Position numbers and translations under genes: made by a program. The notes beneath the pieces were generated by a model. The model saw only the letters and a list, made by a program, of their open reading frames with translations. It was not told where the DNA came from and searched no databases. A stretch of DNA of 64,000 bases from Ceratodon purpureus (lineage: Eukaryota; Streptophyta; Bryopsida; Pseudoditrichales; Ditrichaceae): NCBI GenBank assembly GCA_014871385.1, contig CM026433.1, positions 10,915,433 to 10,979,432 of the forward strand. The letters are read 5' to 3'. Numbering within the stretch: position 1 is the first letter of the stretch; each line of letters begins with the position of its first letter. Below are positions 39,014 through 49,948 of this stretch, piece by piece.

Positions 39014-40460
39014 ATGATGGTAATTTTACCTTCTAATTTTAGGTCAGTCAAAAGATACGTTTTGGTTTACAGTGAGCTTTACAGTGACCCACTACTGATG
39101 CCCTAACCGTGTACCACAAAAATCCTACTCCATACATACCGGCTGAAGTACATGAAATCAGCCTGGACATTCTAATAAGGGGCTGAACATAAGGGGTGAA
39201 CATTCTAGTGAATTTCTTGTTTACACTTGCATTCTACAAGTGATTCAAAGCTTCTGCACATTCACACAATGATAACGAACAATGGTATGAACTCCAACTT
39301 ATCACGACATCTACTGATTCTGATTGTAATCAGGCCGAGAGCCGTCACGCCTACTTTCACATGAATTGAATTCTTCTTCTCCTTTTCAATTGACATTCCA
39401 GATTCTTGTGCAATTCATTCGTGTGAGACTTAGCCCCCTTTGCAGTATCGATCAGATGTTTTGGAAGAATCAAAGTTGAGTCGGGCCTTTAGTTCGTTGC
39501 TTAGATCTTCGTCAAGCTAGGCACTCGTCTCAAGAGGATGTGCACAAGGGGCATCGAAAAGAGAGTTACTAGGAATTAGAAGTGTGTTTTTGGAACACTC
39601 GGATAAGTTCCGGCGCACTGATGAACACAATTTGAGTGAAGTTCTCCTCTGCTGTAATCGCATAGCGTAGAGAGCACAGTAACATTCCTGCTACTCCGAC
39701 TTTTGTAATTGGTCAAAACTGGACAGCTTAATTTTGCAAGATCTCCACCTGAGTTTTCTAGAGGGAACAATAAACAGACTTGTGGATTAAGGTAGAATGT
39801 CCTTAAACCAACCACGACCCAATACCGATCAGGACTGATTTCTAGATTGCAAAAAAAACAGATGTACCTCGTTTGTACAGTTGAGCATCTGATCAATTTT
39901 AAGTCTGAGACACTTTTCACTTACAAAATTCATAATAAATTGGTTTTTTGCTATTTAATTCCAGAAAAAACTGCCTTTGGCATCGTTCTTGTTCTGCCTT
40001 CAATGAAAAATTACAGAAAATACATAGCAGCGCCACACCTACCAAAATCCTTATTTGGGTTGTTTAAGGACATTCTACCTCATCTAGATGTAGTGTAGAA
40101 TTAAATTTAAGAATGTAAATCGATATGGTCTTATTCTATTTTGCGGTTTCCGATTCTAGAGTAACGCATGATTCAACTGGTCACTTAACTGACAGATTGG
40201 AGTGGAGGGTTGGGTTCTGGGTAACTTAATGGAAGGTTTATCTTATCAACATGGAAGTGGTCGATGCACAGTGATGTGCCTTCGGTCAACTGAATTTTAG
40301 ATCCTTCTAAGAGTGGGCCCCTTTACATGCACGATCGATCATCGATGAAGCACATTGGGGATCTACGAAAGTGCTCCCATGGTTTGCTCATTGATTCCAC
40401 ATGAATTAGACATGGCTTCCCATGCTTTTCCCATGTATTTTGTAAATTACAGTATGAAGA
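39014..40460. other. Spacer
   Basis: No gene is recognised. Overlapping frames at 39576-39920 (-) and 39847-40098 (+) lack motifs. Confidence 0.4.
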
Positions 40461-42220
40461 TACCGTAGGTTAGGGGCCGGTTCGACACTAAATAATTCAA
40501 AAATTACAAGTTGAATTTTATTTGACATTATTACTTAGTATTGCCGGAATCAATCTAAAATACAGTAAGCATTTGACGAAATAAATTAAATTCATTAGGT
40601 TCAACCCTAAATGGATGGTGTGTGTGAGATTCAATGGGGAGAAGGTGCTCCTTTTGTAATCAAACCCACTTACATTAGTCTACAAAAAGTATGGATTAAG
40701 ACGTAGCAAGACTCTAGGGTGAGGTTTTTGAAATGTGCTGTATACAATTTTTTGGAGTCCAATTAACCCCTAAAGTTCTGAGGGTATTTTTCATCAAAAC
40801 TGCCTCAAAACAGCCCTTCTCCAAAGCAAGGTGGATTTTGCAAACTTGGGGTCTTTTTTAGTACATCTAACCGTAAGATCTTGTAGCTAACTTCTATGTC
40901 TACATGTCCACCAAATCTCACACACTCATTCCTCACTGATTGCAAGATCATAACGTTCAAAGTAGAAAAACAAGTTTTTTTTCCCTGCAAAAAAAGGGGA
41001 CAACAGAGTTTTGAAGGCCCAAAAAACCATTTTTAAAAGTAGATATGGAATGAATCTCTCCATATTATTGTTCCTGATTGAGTTAGGTACATGTCCAAAA
41101 CATATCATATTCAAAAAAGTTGTGGAAGGTTTCCAAAAAAATCATTTTCCGCTTAGGGGTATGCTGAAATTTACATACAAAGGCGGATTTTTGACAATAC
41201 AAATAGCATATGAAAAATTCTTGGATTGAAAATCCAAATAGCGGAAACATGCTCTACTGCCTTCTCTATAAAAAGAAATTTTTATTTTTGAAAAATACCA
41301 AAATCTCAATTTTTGGTGGAAATTCAAAGTTTCGTCTTTAGGCAGATTTTGGCAGATTTTGGCAGTTTTGGGCAGATTTTGCTGCATTCACAGTGGCTTA
41401 GAAAATTTCAGCAGCTGCCCATCGAGCAGCTTTTGACAGTTAAACCTTCATAACTTTTGATCCCGATGTCGGAATTGAAAAATAAAAATATGCATACGGA
41501 GCTCTCGGAACGGCACACCTCCATTTAAAATTTCAGAAAATCACGATTCAAATTGCAACCGTAGGTACATGCCCAAGTTTCGAAAAAGCCCATTCTAGGA
41601 CTATTGTCCTTTAGGGGTTAAGCATAGAAGTTGAAGTTTAATGGAAATGTGTCAAACTAAAAAAAGTTGAGGAATCAAGCCTTCTTCCACTTCCAACAAA
41701 TTTTGTGTTAAAATAAGTTTTTATGCAAAAGATTTAGACAAAAAAACATTGTAAAGGTCTATGTGTCAAACTGCGTTTCTAACAGTTTTCCAAAGCTCAT
41801 TTGTGCTTAAAGGATCAACTTTTCTGGAATTGTTTTTGTCTAAGAAACTCTTAAGAATCAAGTATTCTTTCACCTCCAACAAATTTTATGTCATTTGAAG
41901 ACTTTATGCAAAAGCTATGCATGTTATAAAAATAAAGACTAACTAGGTGCTTCACCTCAAAGTTCACATATCCCACATGGATTGTTCGATACAACTCCAC
42001 TCCACTTGTATAAAGTACATAGCATTCTTAGAGCTCACACTCAAATCTCACATGCCAACTTGATGAAAAGACTTGGTCTTGACAACATGACGGAATTTAT
42101 AATTTTAAGGAGGAAATTGTCGAAATGATCAATAAATTAATTTTTAGGTGTCGAATGCAATTTTTCACTTTAATTAATTATTTGACAAAGAAGTGTCGAA
42201 CCGGCCCCTAATCTACGGTA
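40461..42220. mobile_element. Older inverted-repeat element interrupted by an 851-bp element
   Basis: The outer inverted repeats are TACCGTAGGTTAGGGGCC continuing to GGTTCGACACT on the left (40461-40489) and its near-exact complement on the right (about 42192-42220), with one mismatch over about 29 bp. Similarity seems to continue a little outward. Without the nested element and one TTAA it would be about 905 bp. No transposase or target duplication could be defined. Confidence 0.7.
40767..41617 (-). mobile_element. 851-bp TTAA-flanked miniature element, copy 2
   Basis: Reverse-oriented copy of the 13705-14555 element with ends CCCCTAAAGTTCTGA and the complement of CCCCTAAAGGACAAT. TTAA is at 40763-40766 and 41618-41621. 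It is nested inside the inverted-repeat element at 40461-42220. Its interior shows the same CTGCC-type repeats (about 41340-41385) and matches copy 1 closely at its 3' end. Confidence 0.88.
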
Positions 42221-42821
42221 CTGTTTAAGATATATTTACCGTAATTAGATCAGAGAATGAATAGTACTTTTGTTATAATCATTGCTAGAGTACAAGCATC
42301 CACTCACAAAACATCAATAAACGCCCTTCACAAAAATCTTAATATTCCCAAAACACGATAAAATGTACACTCAAAAACATCTGGAATATAGCCACTCACC
42401 ATGTACAATGTCATCCTACTGTATAAAAATAAACTTACAACCACTTCCCTTACAAATTACAATATATCCAACACTACTAAACAACATGTTGCAATGCAAC
42501 AAAAAAAAAGCGCAAGAATAGCATTGACCATTGAAAAGTGAGAATCAATTGAAAACATGAAAGGATTATGGGAACCTTTGGAGACAGAATGGAACTATGA
42601 ATAAAAGATATGGATGTAATATTTGGATGATTTCTTGACAAGGTATTGTCATTGATATGATGTAGGGTAGTGACATGGTTTGTGACAATATTTTTTAATA
42701 GAATAGAGATATACAGACAAAGGGCAGTGATAACTACAACCATTTCATTTAGTGGCTAACACTATTGTATACCTTGTCACTTCCAGAATGCATCTTCAAT
42801 GTTGTTAGCTCCAAAGAGGTA
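42221..42821. other. Spacer left of the copia element
   Basis: No gene is recognised. 42765-42821 is host sequence found again at about 48543-48602, beyond the other end of the retrotransposon. Confidence 0.5.
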
Positions 42822-42826
42822 GGTGG

Positions 42827-43253
42827 TATTAAAGGCAAGCTACAATACTCCGTGACAACAATCAAGTATGCACTCACTTGGTAACGACTTTTAACACAAG
42901 ATAATAATACTCAAAATACGCAGACTCAGGTATATTAAATGCAACAAAATCACTGATCCTTACACTGTCCTTCGGCAAGGACATGCACTCTTCTGCAACT
43001 AAAAGAGATGCACACAACTATCACTCAATCCGCTACAGTGCACAGCTAGACACAGGACACAAGAGATAAAGTACGCGAGCTACGATTCCAGGCTGTATGC
43101 TACAGTAACAGGGCGGGAACCTCGTAGTCATGATGGGTTACCGAAGCGGCCTAGATTCAAACTAGGCGAGCCTGTCTTTGGTAATGGGTGTTGGCACTCC
43201 ATGCCGTATGGCCGTGCTGGTTACCTTTGGTGCTCCGCTAGGTACCTCCTAAA
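42827..43253 (-). repeat. Left LTR (3' LTR of the copia element)
   Basis: 427 bp. It begins TATTAAAGGC at the host junction and ends near GGTACCTCC. It contains the uninterrupted sequence GGTATATTAAATGC, which is the empty site for the 851-bp insertion in the other LTR. A purine-rich tract lies just inside it on the minus strand (about 43254-43265), as expected for second-strand priming. Confidence 0.9.
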
Positions 43254-43377
43254 CTCCCACTTGAGATGGAATGTTGTTGGTGTCAATGTGACCTTCGGTG
43301 AGGCCAAGCATGGATTTGAGATGTTCGAAACGAGGGCGTTGAAGTGGCTTCGTGAGGATGTCGACCAGTTGGTTATC

Positions 43378-46300
43378 TTAGTGAACATAGTCGAGACAAA
43401 TTGTGCCCCTGATATACTCCTCACGAATCTTGTGGTACTGAACATCGATGTGTTTCGTTTTGCTGTGAAATTCCGGATTGTGAACTAGTCGGATCTTAGC
43501 CTGATTATCGCAGTGGAGAGTAGTTGGGTTGTGCTGAGGGTAGCCGAGATTGTGAAGAAGTTGGCGCATCCACACAATCTCCTTAATTGCGGTGTGAGCG
43601 GCAATATACTCAGCCTTTGTGAACTGGTAGCTGTGCAGCCCTGTTTCTTGCTCCCCCAGGCAATAGCGCCGTCATGGAGCAGTAAGACGTAGCCGGATCT
43701 TGACTTGCGGTTGTCCAAGTCCCCGGCGTAGTCGGCGTCACTATATGCGATCAACTGGTTTTGTGTGCTATTAGTTAGGGCAGAGTAGGTGATTCGAACG
43801 TTGAAGTGGCTGCCAAAATACTTGAGTAGACGTTTCGTGCCGTTCACGTGCGGGGTCTTGGAGTTCCGCACAAATTGGGCAACCTTCGTGGTTGCAAAAC
43901 TAACATCTGGATGGGTTCCTGTGCTAGCAAATAGTATGCTGCCTACGACTGGTCAGTAGAGGAAGCTAAGGTTGGGTTCATCATCTGCTGTAGAAAAGTG
44001 TTCTAATGTGCTACATGGATCAGCGGGAAGGCTTAGGGATGCAACGTCTAAGAAACCGTATTTGGCAAGAAATTTCTCTACATAGCGAGACTGATGAATC
44101 TGCAGTGTATGGCGTGACCTATCACGTGTAATCCTAAGACTGACATAAATTTTGGGGCTGGAGGTGGTTATCTTAAAAGCCTTACCCATAAATCCGAGTA
44201 TAGTGATGACTTCCAAGTTGCTGGCACTATACAAGAGAACATTGTCTACAAATATCATGAGGATCAACTTGGGTTTGGAGGTGCTAACATACACACAAGC
44301 ATCTGCAGAGGTTGGTACTAGACTGTATTTGGTCAGGAAAGCATTGAAGCGGTGGTTCCAGACTCTACTCGATTGTTTTTAGACCGTAAAGTGTTTTTTG
44401 TAACTTACAGACTTTTCCTTGCGGGAATTGATCTTCAAAACCGAGCGGTGGCGAGGATGCGGACTGCACTCCCACTGGTTCAACAAATATTGGTGATTTG
44501 TCTTCTGTCTGTTGCTCTCCCACTGTTTCAGATTCCGGCTGGTTCTGGAATATAGCCATGTGGGAAGTGCGGATCGTAATGGGGAGAGAAGGCGGCTCCA
44601 TCGTTATATCTTCCCAAGATGCCAACGTATCATGTGGATCATCCATAGAGAAATCGCTACGAGAGTTTGACCGTGCAACTGGATGGGTATTGCGCTCATC
44701 ACCTGGAGAGTCATTGTTGCTATCGGATGAATTAGCTGGTGGATCGACCGGTGTTGAAATTGGATCGGGAGTGGGAACGATCTGTGTTGGAAAACTGGCT
44801 GGTTCTCCTTCAATTGATAACAAAACAACGTCACCACATTGATCATGTGGTAGCTTGCCATCACTACTGTTGATGGCCGTTGAGCTCTTGTTAAACACCA
44901 CGTCTTGGCTCTCCGTGATGCGTTGTGTACATCATTACTCCAAACTCAATACGCTTTACTTGTGCTATTGTATCCCATAAATATGCCATGCTTGGCTTTG
45001 GGATCTAGCTTCTGTCTGAGCTGCTTGGGCACATGTACATAGGCGTCTAACCCAAAAATTTCCAAATGAGCCACGGATGGCTTGATTTTGTGCCAGCTCT
45101 CGAACGGTGTCTGACCAGGTACGGTACTATTACCCGTTCTATTGAGTGCGTATACTGTTGTGGCAACTGCTTCTCCCCAAAAGCGGAGGTGAACTTGAGC
45201 ATAGTAAAGCATGCTCCGGGCTGCTTTAACAATAGTTCTATTGTCTCTCTCCGCGGACCCATTCGCTTTCGGTGAGTAAGGGCAAGTGAGCTGTTGCTCG
45301 AAATTGTATTCCTCTAAAAACTTGAGTACTGCCTTGCCGGTAAACTCACCTCCTCGGTCAGACCGCAAGATCTATATGTCAAACCATGTCTCTCTATGCA
45401 ATGTTGCAGCAAATTTCTTGAGGCAAGCAAATACTTCCGACTTTTGCTTGATGAAATAGATCATTACGGTAGTATGAGAAGCCATCCTTGAACAACACGA
45501 AACAGGAAGCTCCAGCTACTGCCTTTTCGTTCATAGGTCCACATACATCGGCATGTATAATGCCACCAGCTACAGCTACATACATCCGCTCTTCTTTCTG
45601 TGGAAATGGGTTGCGGTGACTCTTGCCTAGTACACAGCCTATGCAGAAACTTGGATGGTGTGTGTCACCGCTCAATTGCAAACCTTCGAGAAGGTTTTTG
45701 GAGGCTATCCTACGAATCTGTGCATGGTTCAGGTGACATAGCCGCTGGTGCCAAATGTCAATACTCTGCATACTGTTCTTCTTAGTTTGAGTACCAAAAG
45801 TATTTGCTACGTAAGCTCCAGGTGCGGGAAGAACGGTCTCGATGAACAGTCTGTACATGGTACCCTCGACGATGCCTGAGATCAAGGTTTCTCCAACTTG
45901 GACAAGCTTGCATCCCGTCTTGGAATGTACAATATCTATGTTCGACAATGTTGCTTTATAAACAGAGAATAGGTTTCTGCCAATACCTGGTACATGCATG
46001 ATGTTCTTCAAGACTGCAGACTCCCACTTCTTGCCATTGAAAGTACGTATGCTAATATCCCCAATGCCATACACAAGAAGCTTAATGCCACCAATACCTT
46101 GGACGTGTCTACGATCCCTAGAGATATCCGTATAGTGAGTGAACCAGTACCTCCTCTTTGTCATATGGTCTGTGCACCCGCTATCAGCAATCCATGAATC
46201 GCCGTTGTCTGGTGAATCTCCTGCAAGCGCCATATATGCACGATGGGAATTCTTGGTGTCCTTGCCGGCGGATGCTTCCGTCGGTGTTGGCTTCTTGTCT

Positions 46301-46419
46301 TTGTCTGTTGCGGTGCACTCACGTGCCCAATAGCTAGTCTTAACATACTTCCAACACTCTGTGGTTTTCTTCTTTTTGGTGATGCTCTTACGGTGTTGCT
46401 GCCGCTCCTCGTATGTCAT
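43378..46419 (-). pseudogene. Copia pol remnant (protease, integrase, RT, RNase H)
   Basis: The minus-strand frame 46419-45394 starts with a damaged zinc knuckle in which the second cysteine and the histidine are replaced. It then shows the protease motif ADSGCTDHM and the integrase zinc-binding region and first catalytic Asp (IIHADVCGP). A frameshift and in-frame stop follow near 45380-45480. Frame 45368-44946 carries the second integrase Asp and Glu region (SDRGGEF). Frame 44901-44365 is a linker and the start of reverse transcriptase. Most of the polymerase core is missing before 44294. The active-site box reads FVDN instead of the usual (Y/F)VDD. RNase H is split between 43871-43485 (SDADYAGD) and 43575-43378 (HCDNQAKIRL). 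It is clearly non-functional. Confidence 0.92.
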
Positions 46420-46550
46420 GCTGGACCACTCTGTCGATGAGTTCCCTTTCGCGGCTGTGACAAAAGCTGACGTAGTCGAGCTCTTACCCTCGGGTTCTTA
46501 GATGTCTTTCTACCGTACCTCCTCTCAAACCAATCGTATCAGCAGATTGT

Positions 46551-47087
46551 TCAGGGTTTTCTCAGCTGCAACGTGCTGTCCCAAAAAGAGTGAAAGTAGC
46601 TGTAACAGTCAGGAAGCTCGCCTAGTACTTTGGCGATGATGTTAGTATCAGTGATGCTCTTATCACCTAAGCGTGCGAGCTGACTTTTAATGACCTCCAC
46701 TTTGCTAATGAAGGTTGCTATACTATCACCTTGCTCGAATTTGCACTTATAGAACCGGACTTGCAGGTCTTGAATATTATCAATGGCTCTTTGATAGTGA
46801 AGTGTCTTGATCAAATCCCAAATTCCTTTGGATGATGTGCAGCCACTAATCAAGTCCAAAATTGAGTCATCAATTGCTGAACACAGTTGCGATATGCCCT
46901 CGCCGTCTTTCTTTATCCACTCCTCACTTTGGGCGACTGGTTGAGCTGGGGATTTTGGCACTATGCCATCTATAACTCCCATGAGCTCTCGGCCTAAAAA
47001 TAACGCCCGCATCTGAAAACTCCATATGTGGAAGTTTTGTCCATTGACCTTTGAACATGATGTGGCAGTTTCACAACTCAAGTCCAT
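46551..47087 (-). pseudogene. Copia gag remnant
   Basis: 178-codon frame with the UBN2-type copia gag core, including YHIWSFQMRAL-like sequence near residues 20-30, GIWDLIKTLH, and LQVRFYKCKFEQGDSI. In copia elements gag and pol are one frame. Here gag stops at 46551 and the next frame begins at 46419, so the junction is broken. The start at 47087 lies about 110 bp inside the right LTR, a normal leader length. Confidence 0.88.
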
Positions 47088-47199
47088 TGTGGGGACTATG
47101 GATGCGACAAACTAGAAAAGAATCTTGAACTGACAAGAAAATCACACTTTACTGACGACTAGTATAAATATAAAAAAGCAAGAGATAAGGCCAATAACC

Positions 47200-48481
47200 T
47201 ATTAAAGGCAAGCTACAATACTCACTGACAACAACCAAGTATGCACTCACTTGGTAACGACTTTTAACACAAGATAATAATACTCAAAATACGCAGACTC
47301 AGGTATATTAACCCCTAATCGGCCAAAGTCCTAGAATGGGCGTTTTTGAAATTTGGGCAGGTTCCTAATAATTCAAATTTACTTGAATTTTTTTTTAAAT
47401 TTCTTGTGGAAAAAGGTTTTTTCAAAAGGTTTATGGGGATATTTTTTTTATTTTTTTTGGATGAAGTGAGCAAAAGTTATGCTCCTCTGAGCATAAAACG
47501 CCCTTCCACGGGCAGGCTCTCAGCCACTGTGAATGCAGCAATTTCTGCCCGAAACTGCCCGAAACTGCCCAAAACTGCCAAAATCTGCCTAGAGACAAAA
47601 CTTTGAAATTCCACCAAACATCGAGATTTTATTTTTTTCCAAAAATAAAAATTCCTATATGTAGAAGAGCCACTATAGCATGTTTTCGCCGTTTGGATTT
47701 TCAATCCAAGAATGTTTCATATGCTATTTGTATTGTAAAAAAACGGCCTATGTATGTGAATTTCAGCATACCCCCTTGTGGAAATTGATGATTTTCTCAA
47801 GGTTCTACACCTTGCATGGGTATGAGACTTTGTGGACATGTACCTAACTCACCAAGGAACAAGAAACTAAAGAAACGGCATCCAAATCTACTCAAAAAAA
47901 TGGTTTCTTTGGACCCCAAAATATTGCTGTCCTCTTTTTGCAGGGTAAAAAAAACGTTTTTTTCAACTTTGAATGTTATGATCTCTCAAATGGTAAGGAA
48001 TGAGAGTGCGAAATCTGACATGCACATAGACATAGAAGTTAGATACAAGATCTTACGGTTGGAAATACCAAAATTGGTTTCAATTTTGCACTATCCAGCT
48101 TGCTTTCAAAAGGGACTATTTGGTGGCAGTTTTGAGCAAAAACATCCTTGGCCAATTAGGGGTTAAATGCAACAAGATCACTGATCCTTACACTGTCCTT
48201 CGGCAAGGACATGCACTCTTGTGCAACTTAAAGAGATGCACACAACTATCACTCAATCCGCTACAGTGCACAGCTAGACACAGGACACAAGAGATAAAGT
48301 ACGCGAGCTACGATTCCAGGCTGTATGCTACAGTAACAGGGCGGGAACCTCGTAGTCATGATGGGTTACCGAAGCGGCCTAGATTCAAACTAGGCGAGCC
48401 TGTCTTTGGTAATGGGTGTTGGCACTCCATGCCGTATGGCCGTGCTGGTTACCTTTGGTGCTTAGCTAGGTACCTCCAATA
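47200..48481 (-). repeat. Right LTR (5' LTR), interrupted by an 851-bp element
   Basis: 1,282 bp in total. Removing the nested 851-bp element and one TTAA leaves 427 bp, the length of the left LTR. It begins TATTAAAGGC next to the internal region and ends CCTCCAATA at the host junction. Differences from the left LTR are a handful of substitutions. Confidence 0.9.
47312..48162 (+). mobile_element. 851-bp TTAA-flanked miniature element, copy 3 (nested in LTR)
   Basis: Ends CCCCTAATCGGCCAA and the complement of CCCCTAATTGGCCAA, with about 15 bp of terminal repeat. TTAA is at 47308-47311 and 48163-48166. The left LTR carries the same flanks with one TTAA, so insertion duplicated exactly TTAA and added nothing else. 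This is direct evidence of TTAA targeting. It is the most diverged of the three 851-bp copies but the same length. It is younger than the copia insertion. Confidence 0.93.
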
Positions 48482-49123
48482 GGTGGGCCTTGTTGGTTGG
48501 TACTACTTACGAACTTTCCTCCTTGCTTTGTAACGTAATATCATTGTATACCTTGTCACTTCCAGAATGCATCTTCAATGTTGTTAGCTGAGCTCCAAAG
48601 AGGTAGGTTGGCTTTGTTGGTTGGTACTACTTCCAAACTTTCCTCCTTGCTTATCTCACTAGCAGCTCAAAGTCATGCACTTGACTTAGAACAACTCAAA
48701 CAAGTATATCAAGTTTTATAAGATAAACTCACTCAAATCAATAAAGATTTGAACTCATGACTTAGCGATCAATCCTACAACAGAACACCCACTTATAATA
48801 ATACAACACTAACACCTTAGAAAGTAGAAAATGTGTTTGTAATATTTACATCATGACAAGCAGCAATAGGCTTGCACTTTTTACTAATGTCAGTTGGACA
48901 TAGATGCAAGATACTTGACAAAAAGACTCTTAATTTATGCTCGATTCCTTTAGATTAGAACTAGAGCTCTTCTCTCTTAAACAAGTCTCTATTCATTACA
49001 TTTTGCTGCCTTCCGAGGGTGAGGATTCTAGAGTCTTTTGTTTAATATTTTTATTCTAACTACATCAGCATGAGCATATTCGATTCCTGGATTCGGGATT
49101 CCATTGAAATTTAAAGGACACGT
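48482..49123. repeat. Host tandem duplication at the copia insertion site, then spacer
   Basis: Two related units of about 120 bp occur: a GGCCTTGTTGGTTGGTACTA segment at about 48487-48532 recurs at about 48605-48650. The segment between them (48543-48602) recurs left of the element at 42765-42821. The copia element therefore landed in a pre-existing local tandem duplication. From about 48660 to 49123 no gene is seen. Confidence 0.75.
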
Positions 49124-49252
49124 GTCAGCATCGCCGAGTGGTCTAAGGCGCCAGACTCAAGTTCTAGTTTTAATTTCCCGGATGGGATTTCTGCGCCAGA
49201 CTCAAGTTGTGGTCTTCGAAATGGGGCGTGGATTCAAACCGCACTACTGACA
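49124..49252 (+). tRNA. tRNA-Leu(CAA)-like gene with internal duplication, probable pseudogene
   Basis: Starts GTCAGCATCGCCGAGTGGTC, a class II leucine tRNA 5' half with A-box. The anticodon loop is CTCAAGT (CAA). The closing GCACTACTGACA pairs with the 5' end except for one C-A mismatch. The segment GCGCCAGACTCAAGTT occurs twice, about 45 bases apart, so the anticodon stem-loop is duplicated. Read as an intron after position 37, the excised piece would be about 45 nt, but the rejoined anticodon stem (TGTGG against CCAGA) pairs badly. The T-arm is also imperfect. A decayed tRNA-Leu copy with an insertion is more likely than a functional intron-bearing gene. Confidence 0.65.
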
Positions 49253-49948
49253 TCAATTTTTAAACAACTTTTGCAAGAATGCATGGGTTTTGAAATAGTA
49301 TGTACTGATTTTTGGAACAAAACCAAAATAAGTTAGGTGGTGAATCAATTTTAATATCAACCAAGTAAAAGTACAAGCATTATTGTTGTAAACTAAAAAT
49401 GATACTTGCAGTAAACTAGTAATAGTACTATATGATCAATCGATCAATCGAGTCAATAATACTTGTTAATTCAAGAGTGTTTGTATTACACCAAAACAAG
49501 AAACCCTATGCATCACATGTACCAAAGGTTTGATACATCATCTACGCACAGTAGAGTTAGTTGCACACCACTACGTACGCTCCAAGAAGCTGCAATGCCA
49601 AGTATTAACGTCTGAAACACACCCACAATAGAGAGACTATGACGTTATGTACAAGCTGGTAGTGGTAAGAAACCATTGTTATTGCTAGTGTCATAGTACG
49701 TCTCTCTTCTAAACATTTAATCTGCACCTTGATGTACGTAATACAAGACTTCTACCCTAGTATTTGTGTACACTTATGAATACAATACTTCTAGGCAACA
49801 CGGTGATGATACAAATTAGAAGGCAAATCTGCTAGTTAACACAGGTATGCTCATCTGCAATCACTCATAGTGTGAGTTGTGAGGCCGCACATGTAACGAA
49901 GGGCCAAGGCTCTGAAATATATCACGGGAAAGAGGCTTAGTGTGTATG
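49253..49948. other. Spacer, possibly including the LTR of the next copia fragment
   Basis: No gene is recognised. Because the copia fragment at 49949-50910 is on the minus strand, its 3' LTR would be expected here. I could not identify a matching partner repeat. Confidence 0.35.

Larger units (their letters stand above)
42827..48481 (-). mobile_element. Ty1/copia LTR retrotransposon, decayed, with nested element
   Basis: A 5,655-bp element on the minus strand, about 4.8 kb without the nested 851-bp insertion and its extra TTAA. Order on the minus strand is LTR, gag, protease, integrase, reverse transcriptase, RNase H, LTR, the Ty1/copia order. A perfect 5-bp target duplication GGTGG flanks it (42822-42826, 48482-48486). 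The outer LTR ends read TATT...AATA rather than TG...CA. The two LTRs differ at only about eight internal positions by eye, yet the coding region carries frameshifts, stop codons and a large reverse transcriptase loss. The element cannot make a full polyprotein, so it either decayed fast or was mobilised in trans. Confidence 0.93.
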
